This document shows, one piece after another, positions 9,419 to 17,800 of a stretch of 64,000 bases of DNA (the stretch's first letter is position 1; every line of letters starts with the position of its first letter). Below the pieces are notes generated by a model, which did no database searches, was not told where the DNA came from, and worked only from the letters and a program-made list of their open reading frames with translations. The position numbers and the translations under genes were made by a program. The stretch is taken from positions 372,001 to 436,000 of the forward strand of contig JADJGQ010000003.1 in assembly GCA_016708025.1 (NCBI GenBank), read 5' to 3'. The DNA is from a bacterium. Its GTDB lineage: Bacteria > Zixibacteria > MSB-5A5 > GN15 > FEB-12.

Positions 9419-9444
9419 ACCGGGTCACTGAGTTGTGGCCCGGT
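9419..9444 (+). terminator. Terminator-like hairpin after the efflux operon
   Basis: An eight-base stem (ACCGGGTC / GGCCCGGT, one G-T pair) begins 14 bp after the pump stop. It lacks a T-run, so termination may be partial and read-through into the DMT exporter is possible. Confidence 0.4.
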
Positions 9445-9491
9445 GCCTCCAAACATTGATTTCTCCGACCCGAACGGTATATTCGACGCAT

Positions 9492-10520
9492 ATGGCGGCT
9501 CTCTTCATGGCACTGATCTCGGCGTTGCTCTTTGCGACGGCGACACCGCTGAGCAAACTCCTGCTCAACGAACTGTCGGCTTTCCAACTGGCAGGTCTGC
9601 TCTATCTCGGCGGGGCTATCGGAGTTACGCCGCTGGTGCTTCGTCGGAGTCAGCGTCTTTCTATTTTCCGAATGACCAGAAAGAACCAATTGCGCCTAGC
9701 CGGCGCAGTCCTGCTTGGCGGAATAGCCGGTCCGGTATTTTTGCTGCTTGGACTCAAACTCGGTTCGGCTGCTTCAGTTTCACTCTGGCTGAACCTTGAA
9801 TTGGTATTTACTGCCCTTCTCGGCTGGCTCATCTTCCATGATCATCTTGGACGCTATGGATGGATCGGTATTGTTGGAACAGTGGCCGCAGGTGTTTTGC
9901 TCTCATTTGAACAAGGAACCACGGGTATTTTGGCGGGATCGCTTGTCGCATTAGCCTGCCTTTGCTGGGGATTCGACAATCATTTCACCGCACTGATCGA
10001 TGGTATCAGCCCGGCTTACAGCACATTTGTGAAAGGGATTGTGGCTGGTGTCACCAATTCACTGATCGGCGTGACTGTCCAACCCCTCACAACAGATATT
10101 CCGGCGATCTTCGGCGGGTTGCTTCTGGGTGCCTTTGCCTACGGTGCGAGCATAGCGCTATACATCGCTGCGGCTCAACGGTTGGGCGCTACTCGTGGTC
10201 AGTCCCTATTTGCGACCGCACCGTTCATCGGTGTATTGCTGTCGGTCGTCATTTTGGGCGAGGGGTTATCGTATGTCCAGATCATTGCGGCGATGCTTCT
10301 GACAGGCGCATTGGTGGTGATGTTCCGTGATCGGCATGCACATGAGCACAGCCATGAGCCCATGTTACATGACCATTCGCATCGGCATGACGACCTGCAC
10401 CACGACCACGACCATAATTCTCCATCACCCGTGGGCAGCCATAGTCACCCACATGAACACGGTCCAGTGATCCATAGCCACCCACATTGGCCGGACCTGC
10501 ATCACCGGCATGGACACTGA
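9492..10520 (+). CDS. DMT/EamA-family transporter with His-rich C-terminal tail
   Basis: A 342-residue inner-membrane protein with ten predicted helices in two EamA repeats (drug/metabolite transporter superfamily). After the last helix (about residue 280) comes a roughly 60-residue cytoplasmic tail with more than 20 histidines (for example HEHSHEPMLHDHSHRHDD). ATG 9492 begins the first helix directly; an earlier GTG at 9435 would add a hydrophilic leader overlapping the terminator and is less likely. The tail and the position right behind the czcCBA-like operon suggest a metal-linked role (sensing, chelation or transport of a metal or a metallophore). The substrate is unknown. Confidence 0.85.
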   Translation: MAALFMALISALLFATATPLSKLLLNELSAFQLAGLLYLGGAIGVTPLVLRRSQRLSIFRMTRKNQLRLAGAVLLGGIAGPVFLLLGLKLGSAASVSLWLNLELVFTALLGWLIFHDHLGRYGWIGIVGTVAAGVLLSFEQGTTGILAGSLVALACLCWGFDNHFTALIDGISPAYSTFVKGIVAGVTNSLIGVTVQPLTTDIPAIFGGLLLGAFAYGASIALYIAAAQRLGATRGQSLFATAPFIGVLLSVVILGEGLSYVQIIAAMLLTGALVVMFRDRHAHEHSHEPMLHDHSHRHDDLHHDHDHNSPSPVGSHSHPHEHGPVIHSHPHWPDLHHRHGH

Positions 10521-10728
10521 ATCGAGTCTTGACCTAAGTGTAATCTCAGAATAAGGTTAGCGCAGCTTGTCTCACCCCAGGAGACTTGTGGCACTGCGAC
10601 AATTCTACGCCAAGTTCTCCCTGACCCAGTTGCAGAATGCGTCACGTAGACCCCGCCATATTTCCTGACATCAATAGGATGCCCGAGCCGACGATCTTGG
10701 CGTTATCCTCCCTAAGGTAAGACCACTC
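10521..10728. other. Intergenic stretch with one copy of a dispersed repeat
   Basis: No gene is seen. Positions 10603-10646 hold a 44-bp sequence that recurs at 36494-36537 with 35 of 44 identical positions. The stretch ends at an IS3 transposase remnant. Confidence 0.6.
10603..10646 (+). repeat. Dispersed 44-bp repeat, copy 1
   Basis: It shares 35 of 44 bases, without gaps, with 36494-36537. Identity is complete over the last 15 bases (GCAGAATGCGTCACG) and the first nine. It lies 82 bp before an IS3-type transposase remnant, so it may be part of a decayed element end. Confidence 0.6.
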
Positions 10729-10857
10729 ATAAAGCGATCCCGCAATTCCGAGGAGCAGATTATCGGCATTCCGAAGGATGTCGAGGACGGACTGTAGGTG
10801 GCCGATGCCTGCCGTAAGTACGGCATGAACGCTGTTAGTCCATACGGCCCAGTTATC
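10729..10857 (+). pseudogene. IS3-family transposase OrfA remnant
   Basis: Translated in the frame of 10729, the sequence reads IKRSRNSEEQIIGIPKDVED, then a TAG stop at 10795-10797, then VADACRKYGMNAVSPYGP. This closely follows the N-terminus of IS3-family OrfA proteins (helix-turn-helix, consensus style SEEQIIGILKEAE...VADLCRKYGMS). The start codon has changed to ATA, there is an internal stop, and the rest of the element is missing, so this is a decayed fragment of about 43 codons ending at the YCII gene. Confidence 0.8.
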
Positions 10858-10859
10858 TC

Positions 10860-11204
10860 CTATTGCGACTCCGGGTCGAACATGATCTCGCGAACCTCCT
10901 GCGCGCAGCGACACGCAACAGCGATCCTGGCAGCCCAACCGAGTGCCTCCTCATGTGAAGAAACCTCGATGATCGAAAACCCGCCGATAACTGCCTTTTT
11001 CTCCGGTACTGGTCCGACTGTGATGCTCCCATCTGTTGCAACTATGGTCGATTGCTGGCGCTGGACACCGCAGCCAAAGATCCAGACCCCAGCGGCCTTT
11101 GCCTCCCGGACCACTTTATGTGATTCCTCGCCCACCGACGGCCAATCTTCATCAGGAATATGGTCCATTGAGCCGTCATCAAATGAGATCAAGTATCGAG
11201 GCAT
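10860..11204 (-). CDS. YCII-related domain protein
   Basis: A 114-residue soluble protein of the YCII/DGPF type: it opens with a short beta strand (PRYLISFDDGS), has an acidic middle (GEESHKVVREAKAAG) and ends with the GGFSIIEVSSHEEALGWAARIA pattern in which a strand is followed by a helix with EEAL. These are ferredoxin-like-fold dimers, often encoded near ECF sigma factors; no reaction is assigned. A GGAAGGA site lies eight bases before ATG 11204. It stands alone on the minus strand, abutting the IS3 remnant at its 3' end. Confidence 0.8.
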   Translation of the reverse strand: MPRYLISFDDGSMDHIPDEDWPSVGEESHKVVREAKAAGVWIFGCGVQRQQSTIVATDGSITVGPVPEKKAVIGGFSIIEVSSHEEALGWAARIAVACRCAQEVREIMFDPESQ

Positions 11205-11754
11205 CGCATCGTTCCTTCCTTTGTAGCCTAACGATGGATATATGGTTTCTTCACATTACCTTTGAGCTGCGAAATCGCGACATATTACCCCACCCCCGCT
11301 CAAATCCTTGGGATTTGTTACTGCAAACGGTACAGCCATTAGGTCATCTTCAGCTATTGCGTGGCACCAATGATAGTCAACCACATTGCTTCCGTCACTC
11401 AAATTTTCCAACACGTCCACCCGTACGTCGAGTAGATACTGCAAGTTTTGCGGCCCTGTCAACGCTCCCCCTCAGTACCTACTTCAGTCCCCGAAACCGC
11501 CCCCTCCGACACTTTCAGATGGGCCCAGGTATTCATCACAGCGATCGTGCTCCGTCTGTCTCGCGGACCGAAATCCGTGGGCACCCCACCGGCTAAGATT
11601 CGCCCATTCTTTCCGATTGTCTGGGGGCTCGCCGTCTCTTTCTAAAATTCACGGCCGATACTGGTAACTTGTTGCGGTAATTGTTAAAAAAGTGCATCTT
11701 TGTAGTCGGCATTAAATAACGGGCGGTCTCACCACCGCCATGACCGGGATCTAA
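11205..11754. other. 550-bp intergenic region, no recognised gene
   Basis: Two short open minus-strand stretches (about 11460-11640 and 11256-11462, the second with a TTG start) have plausible amino-acid composition but no recognisable family and are split by a stop. They could be a decayed gene. Nothing else stands out; the promoter of the kinase gene should lie near the right end. Confidence 0.4.
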
Positions 11755-14280
11755 TTGAGCTTGTCAAAAGAAGATTCAGACGATAAAACCAGAACACACG
11801 TCCCCCTGACGGGTGGCGAACTAGTCTCACACTACCGGATCATCGAAAAGATCGGTGCCGGAGGCATGGGTGAGGTTTATCTGGCTGAAGACACACGTCT
11901 AAAGCGGAATGTCGCTCTGAAATTCCTCCCGCTCCACCTGGTTGCAAACGAAGAGATCAGGACCCGGTTCCTGCGCGAGGCACAGGCGGTCGCCAAACTG
12001 AATCACCCGAACATCGTCACTATATATGACGTAAGCGAATTCAACGGCCGGCCGTTTTTTGCCATGGAACATGTCGAGGGAAATCTCCTTCACCACTTTG
12101 CTCATGAAAAGCCGTTACCGCTCGACACCATCATTGATTACGCCTTACAAGTCTGCCAGGGTATAGGGGAAGCACACCGGGCCGGTGTGATACATCGGGA
12201 CATCAAAGCCACTAACATCATTGTGGACACCAAGGGGAGAGCTCGCCTGCTCGATTTTGGGCTGGCGGCTATGGCTGGCGACGACAAACTGACGAAAACC
12301 GGCTCCACCCTTGGTACCGTCGCGTACATGTCGCCGGAACAGGTCTCGGGGCGAGAGATCGACCATCGCTCTGACTTGTTCTCCTTTGGCCTCGTTTTGT
12401 ACGAGTTGATCGCCGGACGCACGCCGTTTCGCCGGGACAACGAAGGCGCCACTCTCCGAGCTATCATCCAGGATACGGCAGAACCATTGAGCCGATACAA
12501 ATCTGGGATTCCACAGAAGCTTCAGACAGTTATCGACAAACTACTGGAAAAAGACCGGGAGATGAGATATCAGACGGCTGAAGATATCATCGCCGATCTG
12601 AAACGGCTCCTCTATGATTCGCAGCAGACCGGACATCATTCCCCGTCCAAACCGGTCAAGTCAAACCTGAAATTGTATGTCGGAGCGGCGGTAATCGTCG
12701 TTGCGGCAGCCCTGGCTTTATTCCTGTTCCCGCGCTCCGATTCGACCCAGACGGAAACAGCCAATGCCATGCCGATGATCGCGGTCTTACCCTTTGAGAA
12801 TCTTGGGAATCCGGATGACGAGTACTTTGCGGATGGTATGACCGAGGAGATCACCTCGCGACTTGTCGGGATCGCTGGCCTCGGCGTGATTTCCCGGTCC
12901 AGCGCCGTTCAGTACAAGAAGACGGACAAAAGCTTGAGCCAGATCGGCAAGGAGCTTGGCGTCAATTACATCCTTGAGGGATCGATCCGCTGGGCAAGAA
13001 CAGACGGGCGACCCAAAGTCAGGATAACTCCGCGATTGATCCGCGTTTCCGATGACCGCAATATGTGGTCCGACAATTACGAACGCGAGATGATGGATCT
13101 CTTCGCCGTCCAGGAAGATATCGCAACGAAGATCACTTCTCAACTCGGTCTGACACTCTTGGAGTCGGACCGAAAGGAACTGGCGGTCCGTCCCACGAAG
13201 GACTCAAGAGCGTACGATTACTATCTCAAAGGGATCAATGAGCTGCGACGTGACATGGATGGTAACATGTTCCTGGCTACTGCCAATTTGGACAGCGCTG
13301 TCACGGTCGATCCTTCATTCGCCCTGGCCTATGCGGCCCGATCTCGCGCGTACTCAATAAAAGCATGGAAAGATCCGAAAGGGGCAGATGCAAAAGTTGC
13401 TCGCGAATCTTTTGAAAAAGCGTTGCAACTCCAGTCCGATCTGTCCTACGGACACATGGCCGCCGGGATCTACTATAATCTTATCGAAGAAGATTACGAT
13501 AAGTCGCTGATCGCGCTTAACGAGGCTGTCTCCGAGCTGCACGGTGATGCCGAAGTGCTTTCCAACATCGCTCTGGTACAGTGGCGCAAAGGGATGATCG
13601 ACGAACCGAATGAAAATTTCAGAAAAGCCAGCGAACTTGACCCCTTGAACCCCTTTGTCCACGCCAGGCAAAGTGGATTCTTCAGCTATAGAAGAATGTA
13701 TGCCGACGCCGAACGGTCTATAAACCGGGCTATCGCCCTTGATCCAAAATCTCCCGGCTACTATTTTGCCAAGATCGGAGTGTACGCGAATCAGTACGGC
13801 GACTGGAACAAGTGTCGGGAGGTCATTCAGCAGGCATTCAAGAGCGTAGATACAGTGACGGTTCTCGGATACCTGTTTCCCGATCTCACGGCTTTGGGTG
13901 GCTGCTCTCTGGATTCTCTCTTGGGTTTTCGCCCTGAGCAGTACAGTAAGATGGCTGATAGTGCACGAACACTGTTTGGTTTGGCTCTCGATAGTCTCCG
14001 AAAGGAAAAAAGCCCGGACCTCGCTTTGGACTCCAGTAACTTTTGGAGCCGGTGGCAATTGAGTGGGCTCTATCGGGCTGCCGGAAATACGACGCTGTCA
14101 AAGGTCTATCTGGACTCAGCCAAAACGGCTGCAATTTATCATGTAAACAAAGTACCGACTGATTTTCATGCAGTTTCTTATCTGGGACTACTGTTTGCTG
14201 AGTCCGGTTCCTGCGACCAGGCAATTGAGTACGGCAACCGCGGAAAGGACCTCTTGTCACTTGACAAGTGCCATTGGTGA
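11755..14280 (+). CDS. Membrane Ser/Thr protein kinase with TPR sensor region, truncated by in-frame TGA
   Basis: Hanks-type kinase of 841 residues. The kinase domain spans about 27-286 with GAGGMG (34-39), the ATP lysine in VALK (56), HRDIKATN (catalytic Asp149) and DFG (167-169), all intact. One membrane helix lies at about 305-325. Outside it come a FlgO/adenylate-cyclase-associated-like domain (MIAVLPFENLGNPDDEYFADG..., about 340-480) and TPR repeats to the end. The start is TTG 11755 (a second TTG is at 11761), with an in-frame stop just before it. The frame meets TGA at 14278, but the same frame continues to 14490 with the family's usual C-terminal TPR and 'DPLRKLPRYQEMM' ending, so the protein lacks its last 69 residues unless TGA is read through. 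Confidence 0.88.
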   Translation: MSLSKEDSDDKTRTHVPLTGGELVSHYRIIEKIGAGGMGEVYLAEDTRLKRNVALKFLPLHLVANEEIRTRFLREAQAVAKLNHPNIVTIYDVSEFNGRPFFAMEHVEGNLLHHFAHEKPLPLDTIIDYALQVCQGIGEAHRAGVIHRDIKATNIIVDTKGRARLLDFGLAAMAGDDKLTKTGSTLGTVAYMSPEQVSGREIDHRSDLFSFGLVLYELIAGRTPFRRDNEGATLRAIIQDTAEPLSRYKSGIPQKLQTVIDKLLEKDREMRYQTAEDIIADLKRLLYDSQQTGHHSPSKPVKSNLKLYVGAAVIVVAAALALFLFPRSDSTQTETANAMPMIAVLPFENLGNPDDEYFADGMTEEITSRLVGIAGLGVISRSSAVQYKKTDKSLSQIGKELGVNYILEGSIRWARTDGRPKVRITPRLIRVSDDRNMWSDNYEREMMDLFAVQEDIATKITSQLGLTLLESDRKELAVRPTKDSRAYDYYLKGINELRRDMDGNMFLATANLDSAVTVDPSFALAYAARSRAYSIKAWKDPKGADAKVARESFEKALQLQSDLSYGHMAAGIYYNLIEEDYDKSLIALNEAVSELHGDAEVLSNIALVQWRKGMIDEPNENFRKASELDPLNPFVHARQSGFFSYRRMYADAERSINRAIALDPKSPGYYFAKIGVYANQYGDWNKCREVIQQAFKSVDTVTVLGYLFPDLTALGGCSLDSLLGFRPEQYSKMADSARTLFGLALDSLRKEKSPDLALDSSNFWSRWQLSGLYRAAGNTTLSKVYLDSAKTAAIYHVNKVPTDFHAVSYLGLLFAESGSCDQAIEYGNRGKDLLSLDKCHW

Positions 14281-14490
14281 GGACCACAACAGGTCATGGT
14301 CATGGCCGTTATTTACACCAAGTGTGGGCAATACGATAAGGCACTCGACGAACTTGAAGTGTTGCTATCCGAGCTAACGGGATACTCTGTCAATTCGCTC
14401 AAAATGAGCAGCCATTTCGACCCGCTCCGAAAACTTCCTCGGTATCAGGAGATGATGCGCAAGTACGCCAGCACCTCTAGCCTGCCTTAA
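14281..14490 (+). pseudogene. Severed C-terminal tail of the kinase-TPR protein
   Basis: In frame with the kinase gene, immediately after the TGA at 14278-14280, the sequence reads GPQQVMVMAVIYTKCGQYDK and continues to HFDPLRKLPRYQEMMRKY before TAA at 14488. This is the conserved last TPR and ending of this kinase family. A single CGA-to-TGA, AGA-to-TGA or GGA-to-TGA change would explain the break. A separate start (ATG 14296) exists but has no good ribosome binding site. Confidence 0.75.
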
Positions 14491-14550
14491 GGCTCTCGAT
14501 GCTGATTGACCGGGCTGGCCTTGCGTCTCTGCGGTCCGCAAAAATGTTGA

Positions 14551-14582
14551 CCTCGCTGCACGGCGGGGTTTTTCCTTTTTCT
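14551..14582 (+). terminator. Intrinsic terminator after kinase gene
   Basis: A stem CCTCGC/GCGGGG with a small loop is followed by TTTTTCCTTTTT. It lies 60 bp beyond the TAA of the severed tail, consistent with the tail once being the real gene end. Confidence 0.7.
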
Positions 14583-14697
14583 CCAGATCCGGCGCCGGCT
14601 GAAATGAATCACCCATGCCAATTGAGCTGTATTGCGGGCACCTCAACTGGGCACGGGTGATACGAATCCTGCCGTTATATCTATCTCTCTTGAACCG

Positions 14698-15063
14698 TTA
14701 ATCCACGAGCTTTCGCAGGAGCGCCGTTGCTCCGGTCATGCGCATCCAACGTTTTTCCGACAGCAATATATTGAGCACTATTACGGGAGCGAGCAGATAG
14801 ATGGCACCTATACTGACCCCGACTATGGCCTTGGTCGTCGGCTCCCATGGCGTATACAGTAACACCACTAAAGGGACGAGCATGAGTCCGGCACCGAGCA
14901 GGGTGATCATTCCGACAACAACGCAGAACAGGATCAGCAATCGATACGCAGACTTGACGCCTTCAAGGTAGCAGATTGCCAAACGCAGCTTGAGCAAACT
15001 CAGAGATGAGTCGACCAAATGCTTCTTGAACCGATCAATGAGTTTGGAGAGGACCTCCAGCAT
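14698..15063 (-). CDS. Holin-X/DUF1469-like membrane protein
   Basis: A 121-residue membrane protein with a charged N-terminal helix (MLEVLSKLIDRFKKHLVDS) and two long hydrophobic helices (about 42-66 and 76-98), the architecture of the putative Actinobacterial holin-X/DUF1469 family found in envelope-stress gene clusters. The start ATG at 15063 overlaps the upstream stop as TAATG, so it is translationally coupled to the DUF883-like gene. The exact function is unknown. Confidence 0.7.
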   Translation of the reverse strand: MLEVLSKLIDRFKKHLVDSSLSLLKLRLAICYLEGVKSAYRLLILFCVVVGMITLLGAGLMLVPLVVLLYTPWEPTTKAIVGVSIGAIYLLAPVIVLNILLSEKRWMRMTGATALLRKLVD

Positions 15064-15449
15064 TACGGCTTGCTTCTCTGAGATCTGCCCAGCATATAGC
15101 CAACTAATGTGGCACCTACAGCGGCCCCGCCAACATAGGCCCACGGGTTTCTATGCACGCTCTTGTTCACATCGGTAGCCATATCGACCACCTTCCGTTT
15201 GCCAGCCTCGTACTGATCGGCCGCTCGGCTGCCAAGTGTACCGGCAAAAGCACTCACCACAGACGAGAGATCAGAGTATTTGCTTTCCATTGCCGCCTGC
15301 AACTCCGCCCTCTTGTCGCGCGCGGCGGCATTTAACAAGTCAAGCGCTTCATTAATTCGTTTGTCTTCAAATCGTTCCATTGTATTCTCCTTGGATGATG
15401 CCGGTATTTCCGGCTGTTCGAGTGTTCGTTGGCTTTCCATACTTTTCAT
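15063..15449 (-). CDS. DUF883/YqjD-like C-terminally anchored protein
   Basis: A protein of up to 128 residues: a hydrophilic, Ala/Lys/Glu-rich helical body followed by a C-terminal membrane segment of the type NPWAYVGGAAVGATLVGYML and a basic end. This is the ElaB/YqjD/DUF883 layout; E. coli members anchor ribosomes to the inner membrane in stationary phase. Two starts each have a good ribosome binding site: ATG 15449 (GAGGAG) and ATG 15380 (AAGGAG, giving 105 residues), so either may be used. It is followed by the holin-X-like gene and preceded by a DUF5670-like gene in the same direction. Confidence 0.7.
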   Translation of the reverse strand: MKSMESQRTLEQPEIPASSKENTMERFEDKRINEALDLLNAAARDKRAELQAAMESKYSDLSSVVSAFAGTLGSRAADQYEAGKRKVVDMATDVNKSVHRNPWAYVGGAAVGATLVGYMLGRSQRSKP

Positions 15450-15518
15450 TCAGGCACTCCTCTGCACCATGGCGTTTGGCTCTCTTCCGGGCGTGATCTA
15501 CTGCTTCACTGTCTGGAG

Positions 15519-15668
15519 TCAAATAGCTCTGCGCCTGGAGACAGTAGTGACAGCCATCATGATCAGGGCGCTTAACATCAGCAGGTGAGTGTGGCCGTTC
15601 ATGACATGTCCTGTCAGCATCCCGATTACCCAGAGGACAACCAGAATTGTGGCAATAGTTGCGATCAC
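15519..15668 (-). CDS. 49-residue membrane protein, DUF5670/lmo0937-like
   Basis: A very short gene reading from GTG 15668 to TGA 15519. The product has one clear helix at the start (ATILVVLWVIGMLTG), a short HVMNGHTH turn, a second hydrophobic stretch (LLMLSALIMMAV) and a basic end RRR. This matches the tiny lmo0937/DUF5670 membrane proteins that accompany stress-induced envelope genes. A GAGGAGAGGA ribosome binding site precedes the GTG. It is co-oriented with the DUF883- and holin-X-like genes. Function unknown. Confidence 0.65.
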   Translation of the reverse strand: MIATIATILVVLWVIGMLTGHVMNGHTHLLMLSALIMMAVTTVSRRRAI

Positions 15669-15768
15669 ATTCCTCTCCTCAGTGATTTCCGGAAATAAGC
15701 TGCCGTCAGAGGTATCCTCGCATCAGCCGGCAGCGATCCGGGAAGTCTCACCAATTAGCACAATTCAC

Positions 15769-16329
15769 TTACAGGCGAAACAACAGACCGAAATTCAGTG
15801 AATAGAAGTCTGACTTCTGTCCGTCCAGAACGGCTTCTGGAAGTTCCTTGAACTTGTAGTCCAGGAATACATACCGAACATCTCCGAAAAGCTTGAACTG
15901 CGGCGACGCAGATACTTCCAGACCGGCGGCGAGGTGCCATCCGAATTCATTCGTGGTTTCATCGTCAAATCCTGCATCGTTGTAGGTGTTGTTGTAATCA
16001 AAGGTAGTGTTATACCAGCCACCTCCGATTCCTCCGTAGATCATCGGCAGCGGATAGAGCAGCCCGGTAACCGTCAGTGGCCAGTTCCTGACCGTCACAG
16101 CCCCGGAGCCATACTTTTCCTGGCGATAGCCAAGATCTCCTTCGAGTCCAAGGATCGGCATGACCTTCATACGGAGGGTTGCGCCGACAAGGTAATTTGC
16201 ATCCTCTGCACCATCTGACTTCTGGATTCCCAGGTGAGGGCCCAGGTAGAGGCTCGTCTGACTGCTCGCTGAAAGCGGCAGCAAGAAGAGCATCCCCAGA
16301 AAGATCGCTGAACTTAGTTTTATAAACAC
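15769..16329 (-). CDS. Outer-membrane beta-barrel protein
   Basis: A 186-residue protein with a signal peptide (cleavage near residue 24, ASSQ) followed by alternating amphipathic beta strands (SLYLGPHLGIQKS, PMIYGGIGGGWYNTTFDY, FKLFGDVRYVFLDYKF) and a terminal strand ending in aromatic/Leu-Phe-Arg-Leu, as in small OmpW/OmpA-like eight-strand barrels. The GTG at 16329 is preferred because a GGAG site lies six bases upstream; a TTG at 16341 would overlap that site. It lies upstream of the small envelope-protein cluster on the same strand. A specific role is not visible. Confidence 0.75.
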   Translation of the reverse strand: MFIKLSSAIFLGMLFLLPLSASSQTSLYLGPHLGIQKSDGAEDANYLVGATLRMKVMPILGLEGDLGYRQEKYGSGAVTVRNWPLTVTGLLYPLPMIYGGIGGGWYNTTFDYNNTYNDAGFDDETTNEFGWHLAAGLEVSASPQFKLFGDVRYVFLDYKFKELPEAVLDGQKSDFYSLNFGLLFRL

Positions 16330-16702
16330 ATCTGTCTCCAATTTCTGTCCGGTTTACCTGCAAGTTGTTTTACGCTTCACTGCGCGAGAGTGCAGGTCTG
16401 TTGTGCTGTGTTGGCACCATACTATGGTAGCCCAACGCTCGTTGATGCACCATCGCCCAAAGGGTTGAAAAGAGAGCTAGTCCCATGGAGCGACCTTTCG
16501 TCCGGGTTGAGCACCTCGTGCATGTCGAGTGACGGTTTCGCCCAGTCTGATTGGCGCATCCAGCGTTCTGGGCACCGTCCGGCTTGACAAGAGAATTGCA
16601 GCCTGATATGTTGCAAACGGAACGGTCGTCTTCCAAACCGAGGTTCGCCGCGACCACTTTCTGGCGAGCCAATCAGCAATAAGCACGAAGTAGAGAATTG
16701 GT
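16330..16702. other. 370-bp intergenic region, nothing recognised
   Basis: It separates divergent genes and should hold both promoters. Open frames in it are shadows without family resemblance. Confidence 0.5.
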
Positions 16703-17116
16703 ATGAGTGAGCAGTCATCCAAAAACGCGGATGACCCAAAAGATTCCGCGACTTCATCACCTTCCCAAAACGGGAACAAGAAGTCGCAGGATGATGCCAG
16801 TTCTGCTGACACCAACAACCAGTCACCGCCCAAAGACAGCAGTCAAAGTACGAATGCCCAGTCAGACGAGGCCAGCAGCTCGAATGAGGCAACTGGTTCT
16901 GCGATTGATTCTGCCGCCGACCAGACTGTTGATACTCAGCCGCCTGATGAATCAGCGACAGCTGTTTCGGCCAAAAACCCCGCCGCCGTTTCCCTGGGGA
17001 GATTGGGAGGACTTAAAGGCGGCAAGGCCCGGGCGCGAAGCCTGACCAAGCGAGAAAGAAGCGAGGCCGCTCGAAAAGCGGCGAGGGCACGGTGGCGAAA
17101 GAAAGAACAGACTTAG
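16703..17116 (+). CDS. Acidic protein with basic KGG-type C-terminus
   Basis: A 137-residue protein in two halves. Residues 1-90 are low-complexity, rich in Ser, Asp, Asn, Gln and Thr and probably disordered. Residues 91-137 are basic (SLGRLGGLKGGKARARSLT, then RSEAARKAARARW), the small motif family found in short, probably nucleic-acid-binding bacterial proteins. The charge split (acidic tail, basic end) resembles small nucleoid- or RNA-associated proteins. It is monocistronic and no partner is nearby. The motif is clear, the function is inferred. Confidence 0.65.
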   Translation: MSEQSSKNADDPKDSATSSPSQNGNKKSQDDASSADTNNQSPPKDSSQSTNAQSDEASSSNEATGSAIDSAADQTVDTQPPDESATAVSAKNPAAVSLGRLGGLKGGKARARSLTKRERSEAARKAARARWRKKEQT

Positions 17117-17409
17117 CCGATCTGGGCTCTCATTCGATACAACCCGACTCAATTCCGGCTTCCCTTCCATCTAAATTGCGCCTCAGCACCCTCCGATAGG
17201 TAATCTTTCCTCAGCTCCGAAATGCTGAGTTCCTTCCTTTCAGATACCAGCTCTCGACTGTACACCACACATAAATGATGATCTACCAACGAGTCGTGGC
17301 TATTACACCGGCTCGACTGGCCACCCTTCATCCTGCCGTCAGCTTGATCTGAAATGAAATTACCGCAGAAGAGCTCAGGCAGTTCGTCGTCAGAAGCAAC
17401 TTCTTTAGC

Positions 17410-17455
17410 GCTTACGCATAAATTACTCGACTATGCGTGACCGGTTACGTATAAG
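17410..17455. promoter_or_regulatory. Palindromic operator-like array, copy 1
   Basis: Three related 11-mers: GCTTACGCATA, its near-inverse TATGCGTGACC, and GGTTACGTATA. The last overlaps a TATAAG that could be a -10 box. The same arrangement recurs at 17801-17846, 391 bp downstream. It looks like a repressor site over a promoter. Confidence 0.5.
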
Positions 17456-17525
17456 CCTCATGCGCGTCACGTGTACGCGAATGCTCCGCCACCCAGAGCA
17501 AACCAAATCGAATCATGGGTGCTTA

Positions 17526-17587
17526 TCGTCCGTGAAGTGACTGGTACTTGCAGTACTCGCTTGCAGCACCGGTCACGGATCGGACGA
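17526..17587 (+). repeat. Hairpin element with CGTCCGTGAAG, copy 1
   Basis: The imperfect inverted repeat TCGTCCG-TGAA-GTGACTGGT pairs with ACCGGTCAC-GGAT-CGGACGA around a 22-base centre. The second copy at 17897-17956 keeps CGTCCGTGAAG on the left arm and GGATCGGAC on the right. Conservation of both arms suggests a structured RNA or a DNA-binding site. Confidence 0.5.
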
Positions 17588-17613
17588 ACTATTATCACTA
17601 TCCGCGAAATAAC

Positions 17614-17689
17614 GAGGGAGTGGCGCGCGCTGGTAACACAGCCGCCTGACGTTAGAGTCGGGTATCCCCCTCCGCCACTCCCTCCTTTT
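17614..17689 (+). ncRNA. Terminator-like long inverted repeat, possible sRNA 3' end
   Basis: A perfect 12-base repeat (GAGGGAGTGGCG / CGCCACTCCCTC) encloses 47 bases and is followed by CTTTTCTT. With the TATAAG near 17450 and the hairpin at 17526-17587 it could be the end of a non-coding transcript of about 230 nt. No transcript evidence can be seen from sequence alone. Confidence 0.3.
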
Positions 17690-17800
17690 CTTACTCAATG
17701 TTTTGTCACACAACATGTTAGGTGCGGCACCTCGGACGTCCTTCACCCTATCCCATTCCCTGCTCATGAACTCAAGGGGCTCATGATGATATTCTTGACC

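Noticed and set aside
11256..11640. Two consecutive minus-strand open stretches that might be one broken gene
   Set aside because: Plausible composition only; no motif was recognised and the pieces are separated by a stop, so I only mention it in the intergenic note.
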